This document shows, one piece after another, positions 42,503 through 51,725 of a DNA stretch of 64,000 bases. Under the pieces are notes generated by a model that ran no database searches, was not told the origin of the DNA, and saw nothing but the letters and a program-made list of their open reading frames with translations. Origin of the DNA: a virus; IMG/VR virus record IMGVR_UViG_3300032323_002843, positions 23,909 to 87,908 of that record; one strand, 5' to 3'. The stretch's first letter is position 1; each line of letters begins with the position of its first letter. The translations under genes were made by a program, and so were the position numbers.

Positions 42503-43596
42503 TATCTTATAACTTTAAAAATATAATTATTATCAAATACTACTACTTCACCATTAGCCATTACTGATTTTAAAAGTATTTTATAATATCTTTCTGGTTC
42601 TAGTCCATTCATATATACATTGAAATAATTACTATTTGAATCACAACTAATTTTAGTATATGATGTATCGTAATCTACGACAATTTCTTCAGTATCCAAA
42701 TCTACTATTGACCAGTATGAAGAAGAAGGTAATGCTTTTTGATTAGCAAAACTTAACGTAGTTCTGAATGTTACAGGAGGATAAATATCTCTTACAGCAA
42801 CTCTAAAACGTTGAACTGAGTCTTGTTGGTATTCACCCTTATTGTTGTTTAATGTAGGTACACAATAGCTAGAAGTAACTACTGTTAAAGATCCAGTAGT
42901 ATAGGATGAATCGTTCCATCTAATTTCTAATGATGGAGGATAAATAGTATGTGTAGTATCTGAAAAATATTTTGTTTCAAATTTAGAAGCTGTTGTGAAT
43001 TCTAAAGATGAGGAGTGTTTTAATATAAACCCATAATTAGGAATAGAACCACTATACCATGCTTTTACGGTATTTGATACTTTCATTTCTATATCTTTAT
43101 CAGATATAAAATTAAATGATTGTGTAGCTTGGTAAGCAGAAGCAGTGTACCATGTACCTCCTCCTATATTAGTACTGTATGAACCAGTAATACCAGATGC
43201 GAATGTTCCGTTTGTCCATACCCCACTTCCTGATTGTTGTGTATATTTCCAGCTTACTCCATCTGTTGTTTGTGGTAAATTTCCTAAACGTCCTGTACCT
43301 TGATTCCAATCAGCCGCTAGTGGATGGCAAAATACAGTATAATCTAAAGGAAGAGCAGAAGCATTTGCTAAAAATATTTTTAAATAAACATCAAAAGTAC
43401 TTCCTGATACTTTATTAGTAATAATATCGGTTATTTGATCTGATGGGAATTTTATAATTGGGCGAGATACCTCATCAGTACTTTCTATAGAGTCAAAAGT
43501 ACTTAATTCTAATATTTCGTCAATTCCTGTATTTAAAGCAGGATAAAATGAATAAAGAGTTGCACTCTTTTCTGGGAATATTTTGTAAATAGCCAT
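42502..43596 (-). CDS. Beta-rich tail protein, DNRLRE-like N-terminus
   Basis: A 364-residue protein. The N-terminus IYKIFPEKSATLYSFYPALN and the following YLKIFLANASALPLDYTVFC resemble the DNRLRE-type carbohydrate-binding beta-sandwich found in surface proteins. It has many Trp/Tyr/Ser/Thr residues and no enzyme motif. Likely a virion protein that contacts polysaccharide; this is inference from composition. Late box 18 nt upstream. Confidence 0.62.
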   Translation of the reverse strand: MAIYKIFPEKSATLYSFYPALNTGIDEILELSTFDSIESTDEVSRPIIKFPSDQITDIITNKVSGSTFDVYLKIFLANASALPLDYTVFCHPLAADWNQGTGRLGNLPQTTDGVSWKYTQQSGSGVWTNGTFASGITGSYSTNIGGGTWYTASAYQATQSFNFISDKDIEMKVSNTVKAWYSGSIPNYGFILKHSSSLEFTTASKFETKYFSDTTHTIYPPSLEIRWNDSSYTTGSLTVVTSSYCVPTLNNNKGEYQQDSVQRFRVAVRDIYPPVTFRTTLSFANQKALPSSSYWSIVDLDTEEIVVDYDTSYTKISCDSNSNYFNVYMNGLEPERYYKILLKSVMANGEVVVFDNNYIFKVIR

Positions 43597-43614
43597 AATT
43601 AGTAATTACTACGT

Positions 43615-43621
43615 ATAAATA
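43615..43621 (-). promoter_or_regulatory. Late promoter box
   Basis: CTATATTTATACG, 18 nt before ATG 43596, after the endolysin stop. Confidence 0.5.
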
Positions 43622-43640
43622 TAGTAACTACTAAATTGTT

Positions 43641-44240
43641 TTACGCCAATAAATGGTAATACTCTTTAAAGTGCTTAATACGATCAGCTAAACCAATAGT
43701 ACCACCGTTAACACGCTTAGTGATTTGTGTAACAACTGCGTCAGTTGCACCACCATCAGCTAATTTATGTAAACCATTTTTATGGAAGAACCATGCTGCT
43801 GATAATAGAGCATATTTACCTGCCACAACTGTTGGGTCTACTGTTAAATCTTCGTTGATTGATTTACCAAACGCAGTGTAGTTATCTTTACCAGTTAATT
43901 GGATATAACCACGACCACAATACTTAGCACCATCACCAGACGCTTCAGGACCGTTACCCATTCTATTACCATAAACTTTGTTAGCAATTTTTTCTGGTTT
44001 ACGTTCGTATTGTTTAGCTAATGTTTCAGTTGGGAAATACTTTTTAAATATACTCATTAAACCTTTAGCACTATAATTTAAATTTTCTTTTGTTAAACGG
44101 AACCCACCAGATTCGTGACCGCATTGAGCTAAGAAATGAGCTAAACGTAATGGAGTATTGATTTGGAATTTTTCCATTACAGCTGGGATTTGAGATATTA
44201 CAGCTTCAGGAATATGTCCTTTTAATTTTTCTAAATTCAT
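43641..44240 (-). CDS. GH19-type endolysin
   Basis: A 199-residue chitinase-like (glycoside hydrolase 19) lysozyme that cuts peptidoglycan at lysis. Visible: RLAHFLAQCGHESGGF (catalytic Glu at about residue 43), ENLNYSAKGLMSIFKKYFP, then NRMGNGPEASGDGAKYCGRG and YIQLTGKDNYTAFGK, the substrate-cleft block, and ending KHFKEYYHLL. The length equals other phage GH19 endolysins. No signal peptide, so a holin must release it; candidate membrane proteins lie elsewhere in the window. Late box 15 nt upstream. Confidence 0.92.
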   Translation of the reverse strand: MNLEKLKGHIPEAVISQIPAVMEKFQINTPLRLAHFLAQCGHESGGFRLTKENLNYSAKGLMSIFKKYFPTETLAKQYERKPEKIANKVYGNRMGNGPEASGDGAKYCGRGYIQLTGKDNYTAFGKSINEDLTVDPTVVAGKYALLSAAWFFHKNGLHKLADGGATDAVVTQITKRVNGGTIGLADRIKHFKEYYHLLA

Positions 44241-44255
44241 ACTTTATGGTTTATT

Positions 44256-44262
44256 ATAAATA
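44256..44262 (-). promoter_or_regulatory. Late promoter box, endolysin
   Basis: TAATATTTATAAT, 15 nt before ATG 44240; overlaps the stop region of gene 6. Confidence 0.5.
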
Positions 44263-46098
44263 TTATTGAACAACTACTCTACCTTGTATATCTGTGTTAG
44301 GATATCTAACTTCAAACACTGCTGGGTCCATTGATGGGTATACATTGCCATTTCTAGTAGCTCCTGCTATATCATACCCATATTGTGAATATGTTGTTCC
44401 TGTAGAGTCTTGCTTATTTACTATTTCAAGTTTAACTACAGATTGTACTCCTCTTATTTGTAATAATTTAGAAACTATATCTGATAAGATAATTGGTTGA
44501 TTGATTTGCCAGTTGTCTATATTGAAATGATCTTTTACTACGTTTATACAATTTGTTAAAACGTCTTTATTACTATATCCACTTAATACAATAATATCAA
44601 AATTAACACCAATGTTAATATAATAAGCATCTTTAATATTAATAGCATCTGTAACCATTCTATACTGATTTATATAGGTTACTAAATTGTTTTTTAGAGT
44701 AGCAGATGCTTGTGTTAATTGTTTACTACTATTATACGATAAAATATATAAATCTAAAGCTAAAGGATTATTTTGAGGAATTACCGCTACTGTTTGAGAT
44801 GGGTTTTTATATAAATCTTGTGATATATATGCTTTAGCTATAGTACCATAGTCAGAAGGCATTGACATTGCTCTTACAATATAATCTTCTTTAGTTACAG
44901 CTCTTAATTGAGTTGAATAAGCATATAATGCATTTTGACGAATTTCTTCTGTTGTATCTCCATTTCTACCACCAGATGATGGAATTGGATTAGACGAAGC
45001 AACACTAGCTAATACTGAACTAGATAGAGGTCCAGTAGCGTTTTTAAAATAAGCAGTTGAACTGTCTATAACTGTTAAATCATTAGCAGGTACATTTGAT
45101 GTAATACCACCACCAACTAAATATTTTACTGTCAGTGATCCTGAAGGAACTAATCCATATTCTTGGGTAAAGAATATAGAAGCTTCATTGTAATTGCTTG
45201 TTAAATCTGAAATACCAGGTACAGCTCCTGCTTGTATATTTGATGGAGTTGGGATAATTTGGCTATCTGTTTTATCTATTGGTCTTACACCAGCACCAAA
45301 TTCTAATTGTAGTGTATTATCAGATAAGATTCTAGAAACATAACGTCTAGGAACCCTTTGAAGTTGTAATAAATAAGGCACACCATCACTTCCTGATGTA
45401 GAATTATTTCCTTTTTGGAAGATAGATGATTGAGCTAAATAAGGTACTTCATACCAAAAATTACCATCACTAGAAGTAACATTCAATACTTGTAAAATAT
45501 TAGTATCTATAATATTAGAAGTAGCAAACTTTTGATTAGCACCTACATTAATTGTAGTTTCTTTTATTTCTGCTGATATAGCAGGTACTGATTTTTTAAA
45601 TAAATAGTTATTAGAATCTACAAAAGTAATTTCAGTACTACCAGTATCCGTAAAATCTATCTGTTGTGTTGTTAAAAATTTAGTACCTGTTGAAATTGAT
45701 GTAAGAGTTGTATTAGAAGGAATAATTAAGCCATATTTTTGATAATCAGGATATGTTATACTACCACTAATAACAGAAGGAACTAATTGAAATATATCAA
45801 CTATAGTGTTTGATGCATAAGATGCTTTAGGACGATAACCCATTACATATGCTTGAGCATATAAATTTTCTTTTTCCTTAGCGTATAATAAGAAATTTTC
45901 TTGTACTTGAGTATCTAAATAAAATGACGTAACGTCACCTACATAAGAAGCCATTTCGATAAATAAATTACCTGGTGTTGCTTCTGAAAAATCATTGTAT
46001 GTAGATGGAAAGTATGTTTTGGCATACTGTTGAAGGGATGATTTAAAATCACCAAAGGTTTTATTTAAATACGATATATTTTTATCCTCGTTAGCCAT
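44263..46098 (-). CDS. 6: Baseplate wedge protein gp6
   Basis: A 611-residue T4 gp6-type wedge protein (gpJ-like family), a core of the baseplate that moves when the tail contracts. Marks: NKTFGDFKSSLQQYAKTYFP, NLFIEMASYVGDVTSFYLDT, QVQENFLLYAKEKENLYAQA, YVMGYRPKASYAS (residues 9-90) and the region RNGDTTEEIRQNALYAYSTQ with VTKEDYIVRAMSMPSDYGTI. It lies directly downstream of gene 25, as in many T4-like phages. Confidence 0.9.
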   Translation of the reverse strand: MANEDKNISYLNKTFGDFKSSLQQYAKTYFPSTYNDFSEATPGNLFIEMASYVGDVTSFYLDTQVQENFLLYAKEKENLYAQAYVMGYRPKASYASNTIVDIFQLVPSVISGSITYPDYQKYGLIIPSNTTLTSISTGTKFLTTQQIDFTDTGSTEITFVDSNNYLFKKSVPAISAEIKETTINVGANQKFATSNIIDTNILQVLNVTSSDGNFWYEVPYLAQSSIFQKGNNSTSGSDGVPYLLQLQRVPRRYVSRILSDNTLQLEFGAGVRPIDKTDSQIIPTPSNIQAGAVPGISDLTSNYNEASIFFTQEYGLVPSGSLTVKYLVGGGITSNVPANDLTVIDSSTAYFKNATGPLSSSVLASVASSNPIPSSGGRNGDTTEEIRQNALYAYSTQLRAVTKEDYIVRAMSMPSDYGTIAKAYISQDLYKNPSQTVAVIPQNNPLALDLYILSYNSSKQLTQASATLKNNLVTYINQYRMVTDAINIKDAYYINIGVNFDIIVLSGYSNKDVLTNCINVVKDHFNIDNWQINQPIILSDIVSKLLQIRGVQSVVKLEIVNKQDSTGTTYSQYGYDIAGATRNGNVYPSMDPAVFEVRYPNTDIQGRVVVQ

Positions 46099-46100
46099 TA

Positions 46101-46511
46101 TTAATTAAATTGTACTGTTACTTGATCGGGTGTTTGTGATATATTCATTATATAATCAACAGATAAATCTATTAAATTATAATCAGGATTAGGAGTAACA
46201 GTAATATTAGTTACTGTTATTTCAGGTATAAAGATAGCAATACTATTAGCTAAATTACTAGCTAATAATTCTGAATTTGATTCTGTAATTCCTTCAAATA
46301 GAAATTTTTTCAGATTACATCCAAATTCAGGATTCATTACTCTTTCACCTATATCAGTTAATAATAAATTAACTAAATTTGACTTAGTTTGATCTTTAGT
46401 AGTGAAAGTACTATTAAATACACCAGGACCATTAAAAGGTAGCGATACCCCAATAGCAATATTCTTCTGTAAATCTAACGGATTTACACGTATCGTTTGA
46501 GGTATTGGCAT
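46101..46511 (-). CDS. 25: Baseplate wedge protein gp25
   Basis: A 136-residue gpW/gp25-family protein, the lysozyme-like baseplate wedge joint that nucleates sheath assembly. Motifs: NPLDLQKNIAIGVSLPFNGP, TKSNLVNLLLTDIGERVMNP and EFGCNLKKFLFE (residues 11-70), typical of gp25 (TDIGER-NP-FG). The length matches T4 gp25 (132). It lies upstream of gene 6. Confidence 0.92.
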   Translation of the reverse strand: MPIPQTIRVNPLDLQKNIAIGVSLPFNGPGVFNSTFTTKDQTKSNLVNLLLTDIGERVMNPEFGCNLKKFLFEGITESNSELLASNLANSIAIFIPEITVTNITVTPNPDYNLIDLSVDYIMNISQTPDQVTVQFN

Positions 46512-46512
46512 G

Positions 46513-46836
46513 TTATCCTAAGTTTCTTAATCCTGATAAGTCCTGAGCAGTCATGTTAGCGCCTGCATCAGCAATAAAGGAAGCAAATGGGTTATCAGAA
46601 ACAGTATCAACTTTTAGGTTTTGTTGTGGTGTTTCATATCCAAACATGGATCCCATTTTACTACGCAAAGCCGTTTTAGCATCTGCACCTACTGGTATAT
46701 CACTACTAGTAAAACTAACTGTTTTGCTTTCAGTTAATTCTTGTTTCTTTTGTTCTAATAATAAAACACCGATTTCTTCACGAACTGCTTCGCGAACCGC
46801 TTCTTTAATTAAATTTTTAAATAATTTTGCGTTCAT
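46513..46836 (-). CDS. Cargo-type small protein in the baseplate cluster
   Basis: A 107-residue protein read from ATG 46836; the extension upstream overlaps the late box and the neighbouring gene. The N-terminus MNAKLFKNLIKEAVREAVRE is a targeting helix, followed by VLLLEQ (L-L-E site), then a Ser/Asp/Ala linker and short end (PFASFIADAGANMTAQDLSG). It is the only clear targeting-type protein among baseplate genes. Late box 4 nt before the ATG. Confidence 0.62.
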   Translation of the reverse strand: MNAKLFKNLIKEAVREAVREEIGVLLLEQKKQELTESKTVSFTSSDIPVGADAKTALRSKMGSMFGYETPQQNLKVDTVSDNPFASFIADAGANMTAQDLSGLRNLG

Positions 46837-46840
46837 AATT

Positions 46841-46847
46841 ATAAATA
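46841..46847 (-). promoter_or_regulatory. Late promoter box, 4 nt before ATG
   Basis: AAATATTTATAATT then ATG 46836. Lies inside the last codons of the 421-residue gene. Confidence 0.48.
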
Positions 46848-46849
46848 TT

Positions 46850-48115
46850 TTATCCTTGTAAGTTTCGTTGATCAATAACTAGTTTTAATTGCTCTACTAA
46901 GTCATTGGGATCTTGTGTAAATGAATAATCACTTTTAATTTGTTCAACGCCGTCACGATTAATAGCTACGGCATAGCGGCGTTTATTTCCTTTAACTTCA
47001 AATGATTTATTTTCTTCTACTTTGATTTTAAATTTAAATCCTTTATATGGAGGGAAATCATTAATACCAGCAGGTGTAAAGAAATCTGTTAACTCTGCAA
47101 ATTGCTTATCATCTAAATTATTTAATGTTTTTCCGTCTAATTTTAAACTAATTTCTTGTAATCTATCTTTTAATTCAATTAGTTTTGTTATTTCATTACC
47201 TAATAAATTAGAAGCAATAACCAATACAGCACTTAAAGCCGCTATTAATGTTATAGCAGATTGTAATTTTGGTTGAAGATTAATTTTAATTGGAATTAAA
47301 AATGGAAAAGGTAAAAGAAGTATCTTTTGAATTAATAAAATGATAGCAGTTATTGTAGCTATATTTTTAACTATTTGTTCAACACTCTTTTTTAAAGCTT
47401 CTAATTTTTTAGTATTATTATCAATTAATCTAACAGCGTTATTTCTTAGATTAGTAGCTATAACAACAGTCTGTTGGTCTTTAACTTGTGTATCTATATA
47501 ACTATTTACTTGATCTACTAAATCTTCTAACTTTTTTCTTTGAGTAATAATCTTAAAAAGTTGATTAGTAAGCTGAAGTGCAATAACAGGGGCTAATGTT
47601 TTAGCTGTGTTTAAAGCTATTTGTTTAGCTAAATCTCTACTAGATTTAGTTTCTTCGTTTTGAGTTTTTTTCTTTAGGTTTTTAAGACTAAGTTTAAATC
47701 CTTTTTGTCTTTGTTTTATTATGTTATAAGGATTATTTTCAATAAGAGTTTTATCTAATCCTAATTTTGCTCTTTTTAAATTAATAGATGCAATTTCTTT
47801 TTCATAAGCAATTTGAGATATTTTTTGGATATCTTTATATTCCTTTTGAGTTATTTGGTTTGTATTATAATCCTTTTGAGCTTTTTCAATTGTAGCTTTT
47901 TGAGTTTCACCTGCTTTTTGTTCTTGTAAATCTAAAGCTTGTAACTCATTATTTATTTGATTGGTTTTGGTTTGGTTTCCTACAACTAAAGTTTCTTTAT
48001 TTTTGTTAACTAGTTGAGCACCAAAAGTTTTAATGGCAGTAGCAGCTGATATTGTTTTTAATATATCAGGGGATATAACAGGAGCTACATTTAATTTATT
48101 TTTATCGTTTGCCAT
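46850..48115 (-). CDS. Coiled-coil protein with membrane segments in the baseplate cluster
   Basis: A 421-residue, Lys/Gln/Asn-rich protein with long coiled coils (about residues 60-200) and two hydrophobic stretches (TAIILLIQKILLLPFPFLIP and LQSAITLIAALSAVLVIASN, about residues 255-310). It ends in a small folded domain (FPPYKGFKFKIKVEENKSFE). Such a layout could be a tape-measure-like or pore-forming tail protein released on injection. No family recognised. Abuts the spike gene by a 1-nt overlap. Confidence 0.62.
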   Translation of the reverse strand: MANDKNKLNVAPVISPDILKTISAATAIKTFGAQLVNKNKETLVVGNQTKTNQINNELQALDLQEQKAGETQKATIEKAQKDYNTNQITQKEYKDIQKISQIAYEKEIASINLKRAKLGLDKTLIENNPYNIIKQRQKGFKLSLKNLKKKTQNEETKSSRDLAKQIALNTAKTLAPVIALQLTNQLFKIITQRKKLEDLVDQVNSYIDTQVKDQQTVVIATNLRNNAVRLIDNNTKKLEALKKSVEQIVKNIATITAIILLIQKILLLPFPFLIPIKINLQPKLQSAITLIAALSAVLVIASNLLGNEITKLIELKDRLQEISLKLDGKTLNNLDDKQFAELTDFFTPAGINDFPPYKGFKFKIKVEENKSFEVKGNKRRYAVAINRDGVEQIKSDYSFTQDPNDLVEQLKLVIDQRNLQG

Positions 48116-49290
48116 TATACTGTAAATACTTTTTGGGATGGTACTTTATCTATTAAATCAATCATTTTTTTCATATCATTAACTAAATCTTTACCAGCAG
48201 TATTTAATCCTACAATAGGAGCACCAACAGGTGCACTTACAGCGCTTGTTAAATAACCTGATAATCTAGTTAATGTTTGTTGAAGATGAATTAATAGGTT
48301 TATGGTTTCGTTTCCTAATAATACTGGTTGAGGAATATTATTATTATTGTAAGGTCCTAAAAATACTGAATTTGAATTTAGATGTACTCTAGTATCAGCA
48401 TTTAAATTAATAACATTTTTAGTATTAATTTCAACATTAGTAGTAGCAAATATCATTACTTCATCTTTTTTAGAATTTATAGTAACTCTATCTGAATTTA
48501 ATATTACTTGAGAATTAAAATAGTCAGGTACATTTAATGGATTAGTTAAATTATTTAATATACCTGTTTTATCTGTTTGTAAAGGAATTTTTTGAGTAGA
48601 AGTTAAATAAATAGAAGATGAATCTGCGTTTATTTGTTCTACATAATATTTTTGATTAGGGTTATATGCTAATCCATTTGTTAATATAGCTATAGAATCT
48701 ACTTCATTTCCAATTTGACTCCATTCATTTTGAGGATTTATCCTTGTTGTTGTACTAAATCTTAAAGCACTTCCTTGTCTTCCTTCTATGATATAATCTC
48801 CTTGATAAGGAACTAAAGGTCTAATATTAGGATTAACATAAAAAGTAGATCCAGGAGAATCTTTATCTGAACTGGGCTGGGTATTTAGTTGAGGGTTATT
48901 CCATAGGTTTAAAACTGTATAGTATTTTTGATCAGAAGATGGAGAAACTTGAGAAAAAGGAGATGGGAGTTTATCTTCTACTACTATTAATTCTCCTATT
49001 AGAGGATAGTATTTAATAGAAGGATAAAGAGGTTTAGCTATAATACAATTATCTAAAAAATTATCATCAATACTTCCTGTTACATTTTTTGATTGGTCAT
49101 AGTCAAGATAAAAAACAGATCCCATACCATCATACCCACCAGCTTTTTTGAACATAGTAGGGGTTGGTGTATCTTCTGTAGTAACAATACCATATACTTT
49201 TCCTACTTGTTTAGATTTAGGAGAACTATAGTTATTTTTCCCAATTGAAGATACTACTAATGATAAGTTATCTTTTGATTTAAATCCCAT
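48115..49290 (-). CDS. Baseplate hub/spike protein, gp5-like
   Basis: A 391-residue protein. The beta-rich N-terminal half includes YPLIGELIVVEDKLPSPFSQ and GRQGSALRFSTTT, followed by SIYLTSTQKIPL. The C-terminal part has beta-helix repeats (VILNSDRVTINSKKDEVMIF, VEINTKNVINLNADTRVHLN, SVFLGP) like the needle of gp5-type spikes. I know this arrangement from baseplate proteins of marine T4-like phages. No lysozyme domain is present, unlike T4 gp5; the short Ala/Val C-terminal helix may seat a tip protein. Confidence 0.78.
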   Translation of the reverse strand: MGFKSKDNLSLVVSSIGKNNYSSPKSKQVGKVYGIVTTEDTPTPTMFKKAGGYDGMGSVFYLDYDQSKNVTGSIDDNFLDNCIIAKPLYPSIKYYPLIGELIVVEDKLPSPFSQVSPSSDQKYYTVLNLWNNPQLNTQPSSDKDSPGSTFYVNPNIRPLVPYQGDYIIEGRQGSALRFSTTTRINPQNEWSQIGNEVDSIAILTNGLAYNPNQKYYVEQINADSSSIYLTSTQKIPLQTDKTGILNNLTNPLNVPDYFNSQVILNSDRVTINSKKDEVMIFATTNVEINTKNVINLNADTRVHLNSNSVFLGPYNNNNIPQPVLLGNETINLLIHLQQTLTRLSGYLTSAVSAPVGAPIVGLNTAGKDLVNDMKKMIDLIDKVPSQKVFTV

Positions 49291-49676
49291 TATTTTTGCT
49301 CTAAATGCACTATGGGTGCTTGATTAAGTAATTTTTGACCTTGTTCTTGTACTGCTTTTTGTTCTTCTAATAAAGCATTGATTTCATCCATGTTAATTAA
49401 ATCAGTACCACTATTTGCATTAACAGTTGCTGCACGCTGCGCGATAGCTGCTATTTTAATTAATTGTTCGTTATTTTTTACGTTAACATCAATTAAATCT
49501 TTAACAGTAGGCATCAACATTGTTGCAGAACCCGCGTTAGCTGTCGCCATTGGTTTCATAGTATCTATGAATTCTCCAATTTGCTTATCAATATCTTTAT
49601 TATTTTTATGTATTTTTTTAAACAAGTCTGATAAAGACATGCCATCAAATACTTGTACATCGTCAAAATTAGCCAT
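49290..49676 (-). CDS. Small baseplate-cluster protein
   Basis: A 128-residue helical protein read from ATG 49676 (MANFDDVQVFDGMSLSDLFK). Ala/Asn/Gln-rich helices (INALLEEQKAVQEQGQKLLN) dominate. No family recognised. The start at 49676 is preferred over 49691 because the late box at 49691 would otherwise fall in the coding region. Overlaps the spike gene by 1 nt, so it may be a spike chaperone or a virion component. Confidence 0.6.
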   Translation of the reverse strand: MANFDDVQVFDGMSLSDLFKKIHKNNKDIDKQIGEFIDTMKPMATANAGSATMLMPTVKDLIDVNVKNNEQLIKIAAIAQRAATVNANSGTDLINMDEINALLEEQKAVQEQGQKLLNQAPIVHLEQK

Positions 49677-49690
49677 AAATGCGTTTACCA

Positions 49691-49697
49691 ATAAATA
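49691..49697 (-). promoter_or_regulatory. Late promoter box
   Basis: CATATTTATTGG, 14 nt before ATG 49676, in the gap after gene 55. Confidence 0.5.
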
Positions 49698-49704
49698 TGA
49701 ATAA

Positions 49705-50478
49705 TTAAATCTTTATATGTCCGTGATTGTAGTATTCATTATACAGCTGAACGTATATTAGTTTGAGCTTTTTAATTATTTTAGTGATCTGAGGTGTTGA
49801 CACATCAGTTATTTCACGAATATAAATGTATAATGCTTTTTTATTAAATATTTCTAATGTTTCACGTTTACGAAATAATTCAACAATAGCATCTGCTGTT
49901 TGAGCATCTTGCTTTTTAGGAAATAATCTGAATATATGGGTATCTATATATTTGATATATTGATCAATAAAACTCATTTCATCAAATGCTTGTTCTATGT
50001 TTTTATCATTTTCATAGAGCATCATCTGTTCATCATCAGACTCATCAACATCAGCTTTTTCCTGGAGTTTCTTATAGTTGTTTTCGTTATAAACGATTAG
50101 ATAACGTTTGGCAATAGTACCAAAATAAGAGAATGCTTTACCCTTCTCAGGCTTATATAAGTGGAGTTTTTCGAGTAGGAATGTAATTACCTCGTGTTTT
50201 AATTCCTCAATAGTATCAGTATCAGTATAGTAAAACTTAAATGTATGAATAATGTTTTCGGATAACTTATAAAAACCATATTCAATACGGTCGTTATAAA
50301 TACGATTACGTTCAGCTTGATCAGTACAAGCCAAATATTCTACAATTGCATCTTCAGTATCCTGAGTGAAGTAAATACGAGGTTCTTTTGGTTTGCGTTT
50401 ACGCGGTTTACCTCGTTTAGTTAGTGCTAGTGTGTCTTCAGCAAATATATCAGCACCATAATTATCAAAATATGACAT
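49705..50478 (-). CDS. 55: Late sigma factor gp55
   Basis: A 257-residue T4 gp55-type sigma factor that directs host RNA polymerase to late promoters. An N-terminal basic stretch (KRGKPRKRKPKEPRIYFTQD) leads into YFTQDTEDAIVEYLAC, then YGFYKLSENIIHTFKFYYTD and IEELKHEVITFLLEKLHLYK, PEKGKAFSYFGTIAKRYLI, the sigma region 2-like helices. In T4, gp55 works with the sliding clamp (gp45) and gp33; neither is recognised in this window. It is the natural reader of the TATTTAT boxes. No early or late box lies directly upstream. Confidence 0.88.
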   Translation of the reverse strand: MSYFDNYGADIFAEDTLALTKRGKPRKRKPKEPRIYFTQDTEDAIVEYLACTDQAERNRIYNDRIEYGFYKLSENIIHTFKFYYTDTDTIEELKHEVITFLLEKLHLYKPEKGKAFSYFGTIAKRYLIVYNENNYKKLQEKADVDESDDEQMMLYENDKNIEQAFDEMSFIDQYIKYIDTHIFRLFPKKQDAQTADAIVELFRKRETLEIFNKKALYIYIREITDVSTPQITKIIKKLKLIYVQLYNEYYNHGHIKI

Positions 50479-50532
50479 AGTGATTTCCTAATTTTTAATC
50501 CCAATATAAGGAAGAAAAATCACATAACCAAA

Positions 50533-50808
50533 CTAGCCTTTGAAATTATTAAAGTCGTTAATGAGTGTTTGTATTTCCCTTAAATTCTTAAAAAAAGTAC
50601 CAACTTCATCATCGGCTTCAAATGCACCTAAAGTATCTAATTCTTTAAGTTTTTCATTAGAGTTATTAACAATAATACTTATAGCATCAATATATTCACG
50701 TTGTTGAGTAACAGCTTCTTCTAATGCCCTATTACGTCTAATAAGTAAAAAAGCGCCAATGGTAGCTATCTCAACTAAATGAATTATTATTAACCAAATC
50801 CACATCAT
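50533..50808 (-). CDS. Small membrane coiled-coil protein near gene 55
   Basis: A 91-residue protein. Membrane segment at residues 3-23 (WIWLIIIHLVEIATIGAFLL), then a coiled coil and an acidic conserved-looking end (GAFEADDEVGTFFKNLREIQ). I recognise the pattern from small proteins beside gene 55 in marine T4-like phages. Function unknown. Overlaps the upstream small gene by 4 nt. Confidence 0.66.
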   Translation of the reverse strand: MMWIWLIIIHLVEIATIGAFLLIRRNRALEEAVTQQREYIDAISIIVNNSNEKLKELDTLGAFEADDEVGTFFKNLREIQTLINDFNNFKG

Positions 50809-51005
50809 ATACCAGCGAATTGTTGTGCAAAATCATCTTGTTCAAGAGAAATAATCTCACGAACTTTTTCAATTTGTTCTTTCAATTGTTCTAAAGATTC
50901 AAGAATTTGATCTTGATCTAAACCTCTGTTTACTTGAAATTGAATACGATTAGAAACAGCTTCTACTTGATTCAATTTATCTAGTACGTTATTTTTGTAT
51001 TTCAT
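50805..51005 (-). CDS. Small coiled-coil protein near gene 55
   Basis: A 66-residue protein, a single long helix/coiled coil (VEAVSNRIQFQVNRGLDQDQ, ILESLEQLKEQIEKVREIIS) with an acidic end. It is in the same two-gene unit as the membrane protein that follows, and has a late box 15 nt upstream. Function unknown. Confidence 0.62.
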   Translation of the reverse strand: MKYKNNVLDKLNQVEAVSNRIQFQVNRGLDQDQILESLEQLKEQIEKVREIISLEQDDFAQQFAGI

Positions 51006-51020
51006 AATATATGTTTATAT

Positions 51021-51027
51021 ATAAATA
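51021..51027 (-). promoter_or_regulatory. Late promoter box
   Basis: TATATTTATATAT, 15 nt before ATG 51005. Confidence 0.45.
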
Positions 51028-51141
51028 TATGTGTTTTCCCGTTCCCCAACCCCTCGGCGTTCTTATCATTCTCCCTGTTCCCTTTTTCTCAACCCGCGTA
51101 GGTGGAAGTTACGAAGGAGATTTTATACTTCCAAAGAAGAA

Positions 51142-51163
51142 GGGCATCTTTTTCAAGACGCCC
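51142..51163 (-). terminator. Terminator hairpin downstream of the 168-residue cargo-type gene
   Basis: 9-bp stem with one mismatch (GGGCATCTT/AAGACGCCC), loop TTTC, followed on the minus strand by a T-rich tail (TTCTTCTTT). It sits 46 nt after the stop of the gene ending at 51209. The rest of the gap down to 51027 holds nothing else I can see. Confidence 0.6.
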
Positions 51164-51208
51164 AAATTTCTTTATTTTTAATTTACAAATTACAAACTCT
51201 TAGATCTA

Positions 51209-51715
51209 CTAATTTTCAATACCTTTAGATCTATTGATTTGACCTGATATACTTTGTAAGATTTTTTCTTTTTCTTCTTTAGATTTACCTTTTAAGTCTC
51301 TATATAAAGAAGCAGCAAACGTACCACCAACACCTAAAATAGTAGCAAGGATAGGGATAAGTTCATTTACCATATCTTCGTTTAGATCTGATTCATCTAA
51401 TTTGTCTTTCTTGTCTTCGTCTTTAACTTTCTTTTTTTCAGCTAATACAGCTTGTAATTCTTGGCGAACCATTTCTTTTAATTCGCTTTTAGTTAATTTC
51501 TTTTTGTTTTCCATTTCTTGTATGGTGTTAATTTTTGGAGATTGTTTTAAAATTGTTTGTACAGCTTCTAACTGTCTTGGTTCGTCAACGATTACTTCAA
51601 AATATCCCTCTAATTTATTATCTACAGCTTGATCTGTATCTAAAGCAACACCTGCTTTTTCCATACGATTCAAAAATGCAGCTTTATCTTCAAGTTTTAT
51701 TTTAAATGTAGCCAT
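51209..51715 (-). CDS. Virion protein with internal targeting-type helix
   Basis: A 168-residue protein. Residues 1-67 form a small alpha/beta domain (FKIKLEDKAAFLNRMEKAGV, YFEVIVDEPRQLEAVQTILK). Met68 then begins a segment identical in plan to the targeting helices of other cargo proteins (KSELKEMVRQELQAVLAE, with L-A-E). A Lys/Asp stretch and a hydrophobic segment follow (VNELIPILATILGVGGTFAA). Either the helix sits inside a fusion or translation also starts at Met68. Late box 10 nt upstream. Confidence 0.65.
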   Translation of the reverse strand: MATFKIKLEDKAAFLNRMEKAGVALDTDQAVDNKLEGYFEVIVDEPRQLEAVQTILKQSPKINTIQEMENKKKLTKSELKEMVRQELQAVLAEKKKVKDEDKKDKLDESDLNEDMVNELIPILATILGVGGTFAASLYRDLKGKSKEEKEKILQSISGQINRSKGIEN

Positions 51716-51725
51716 CTTGTTTACA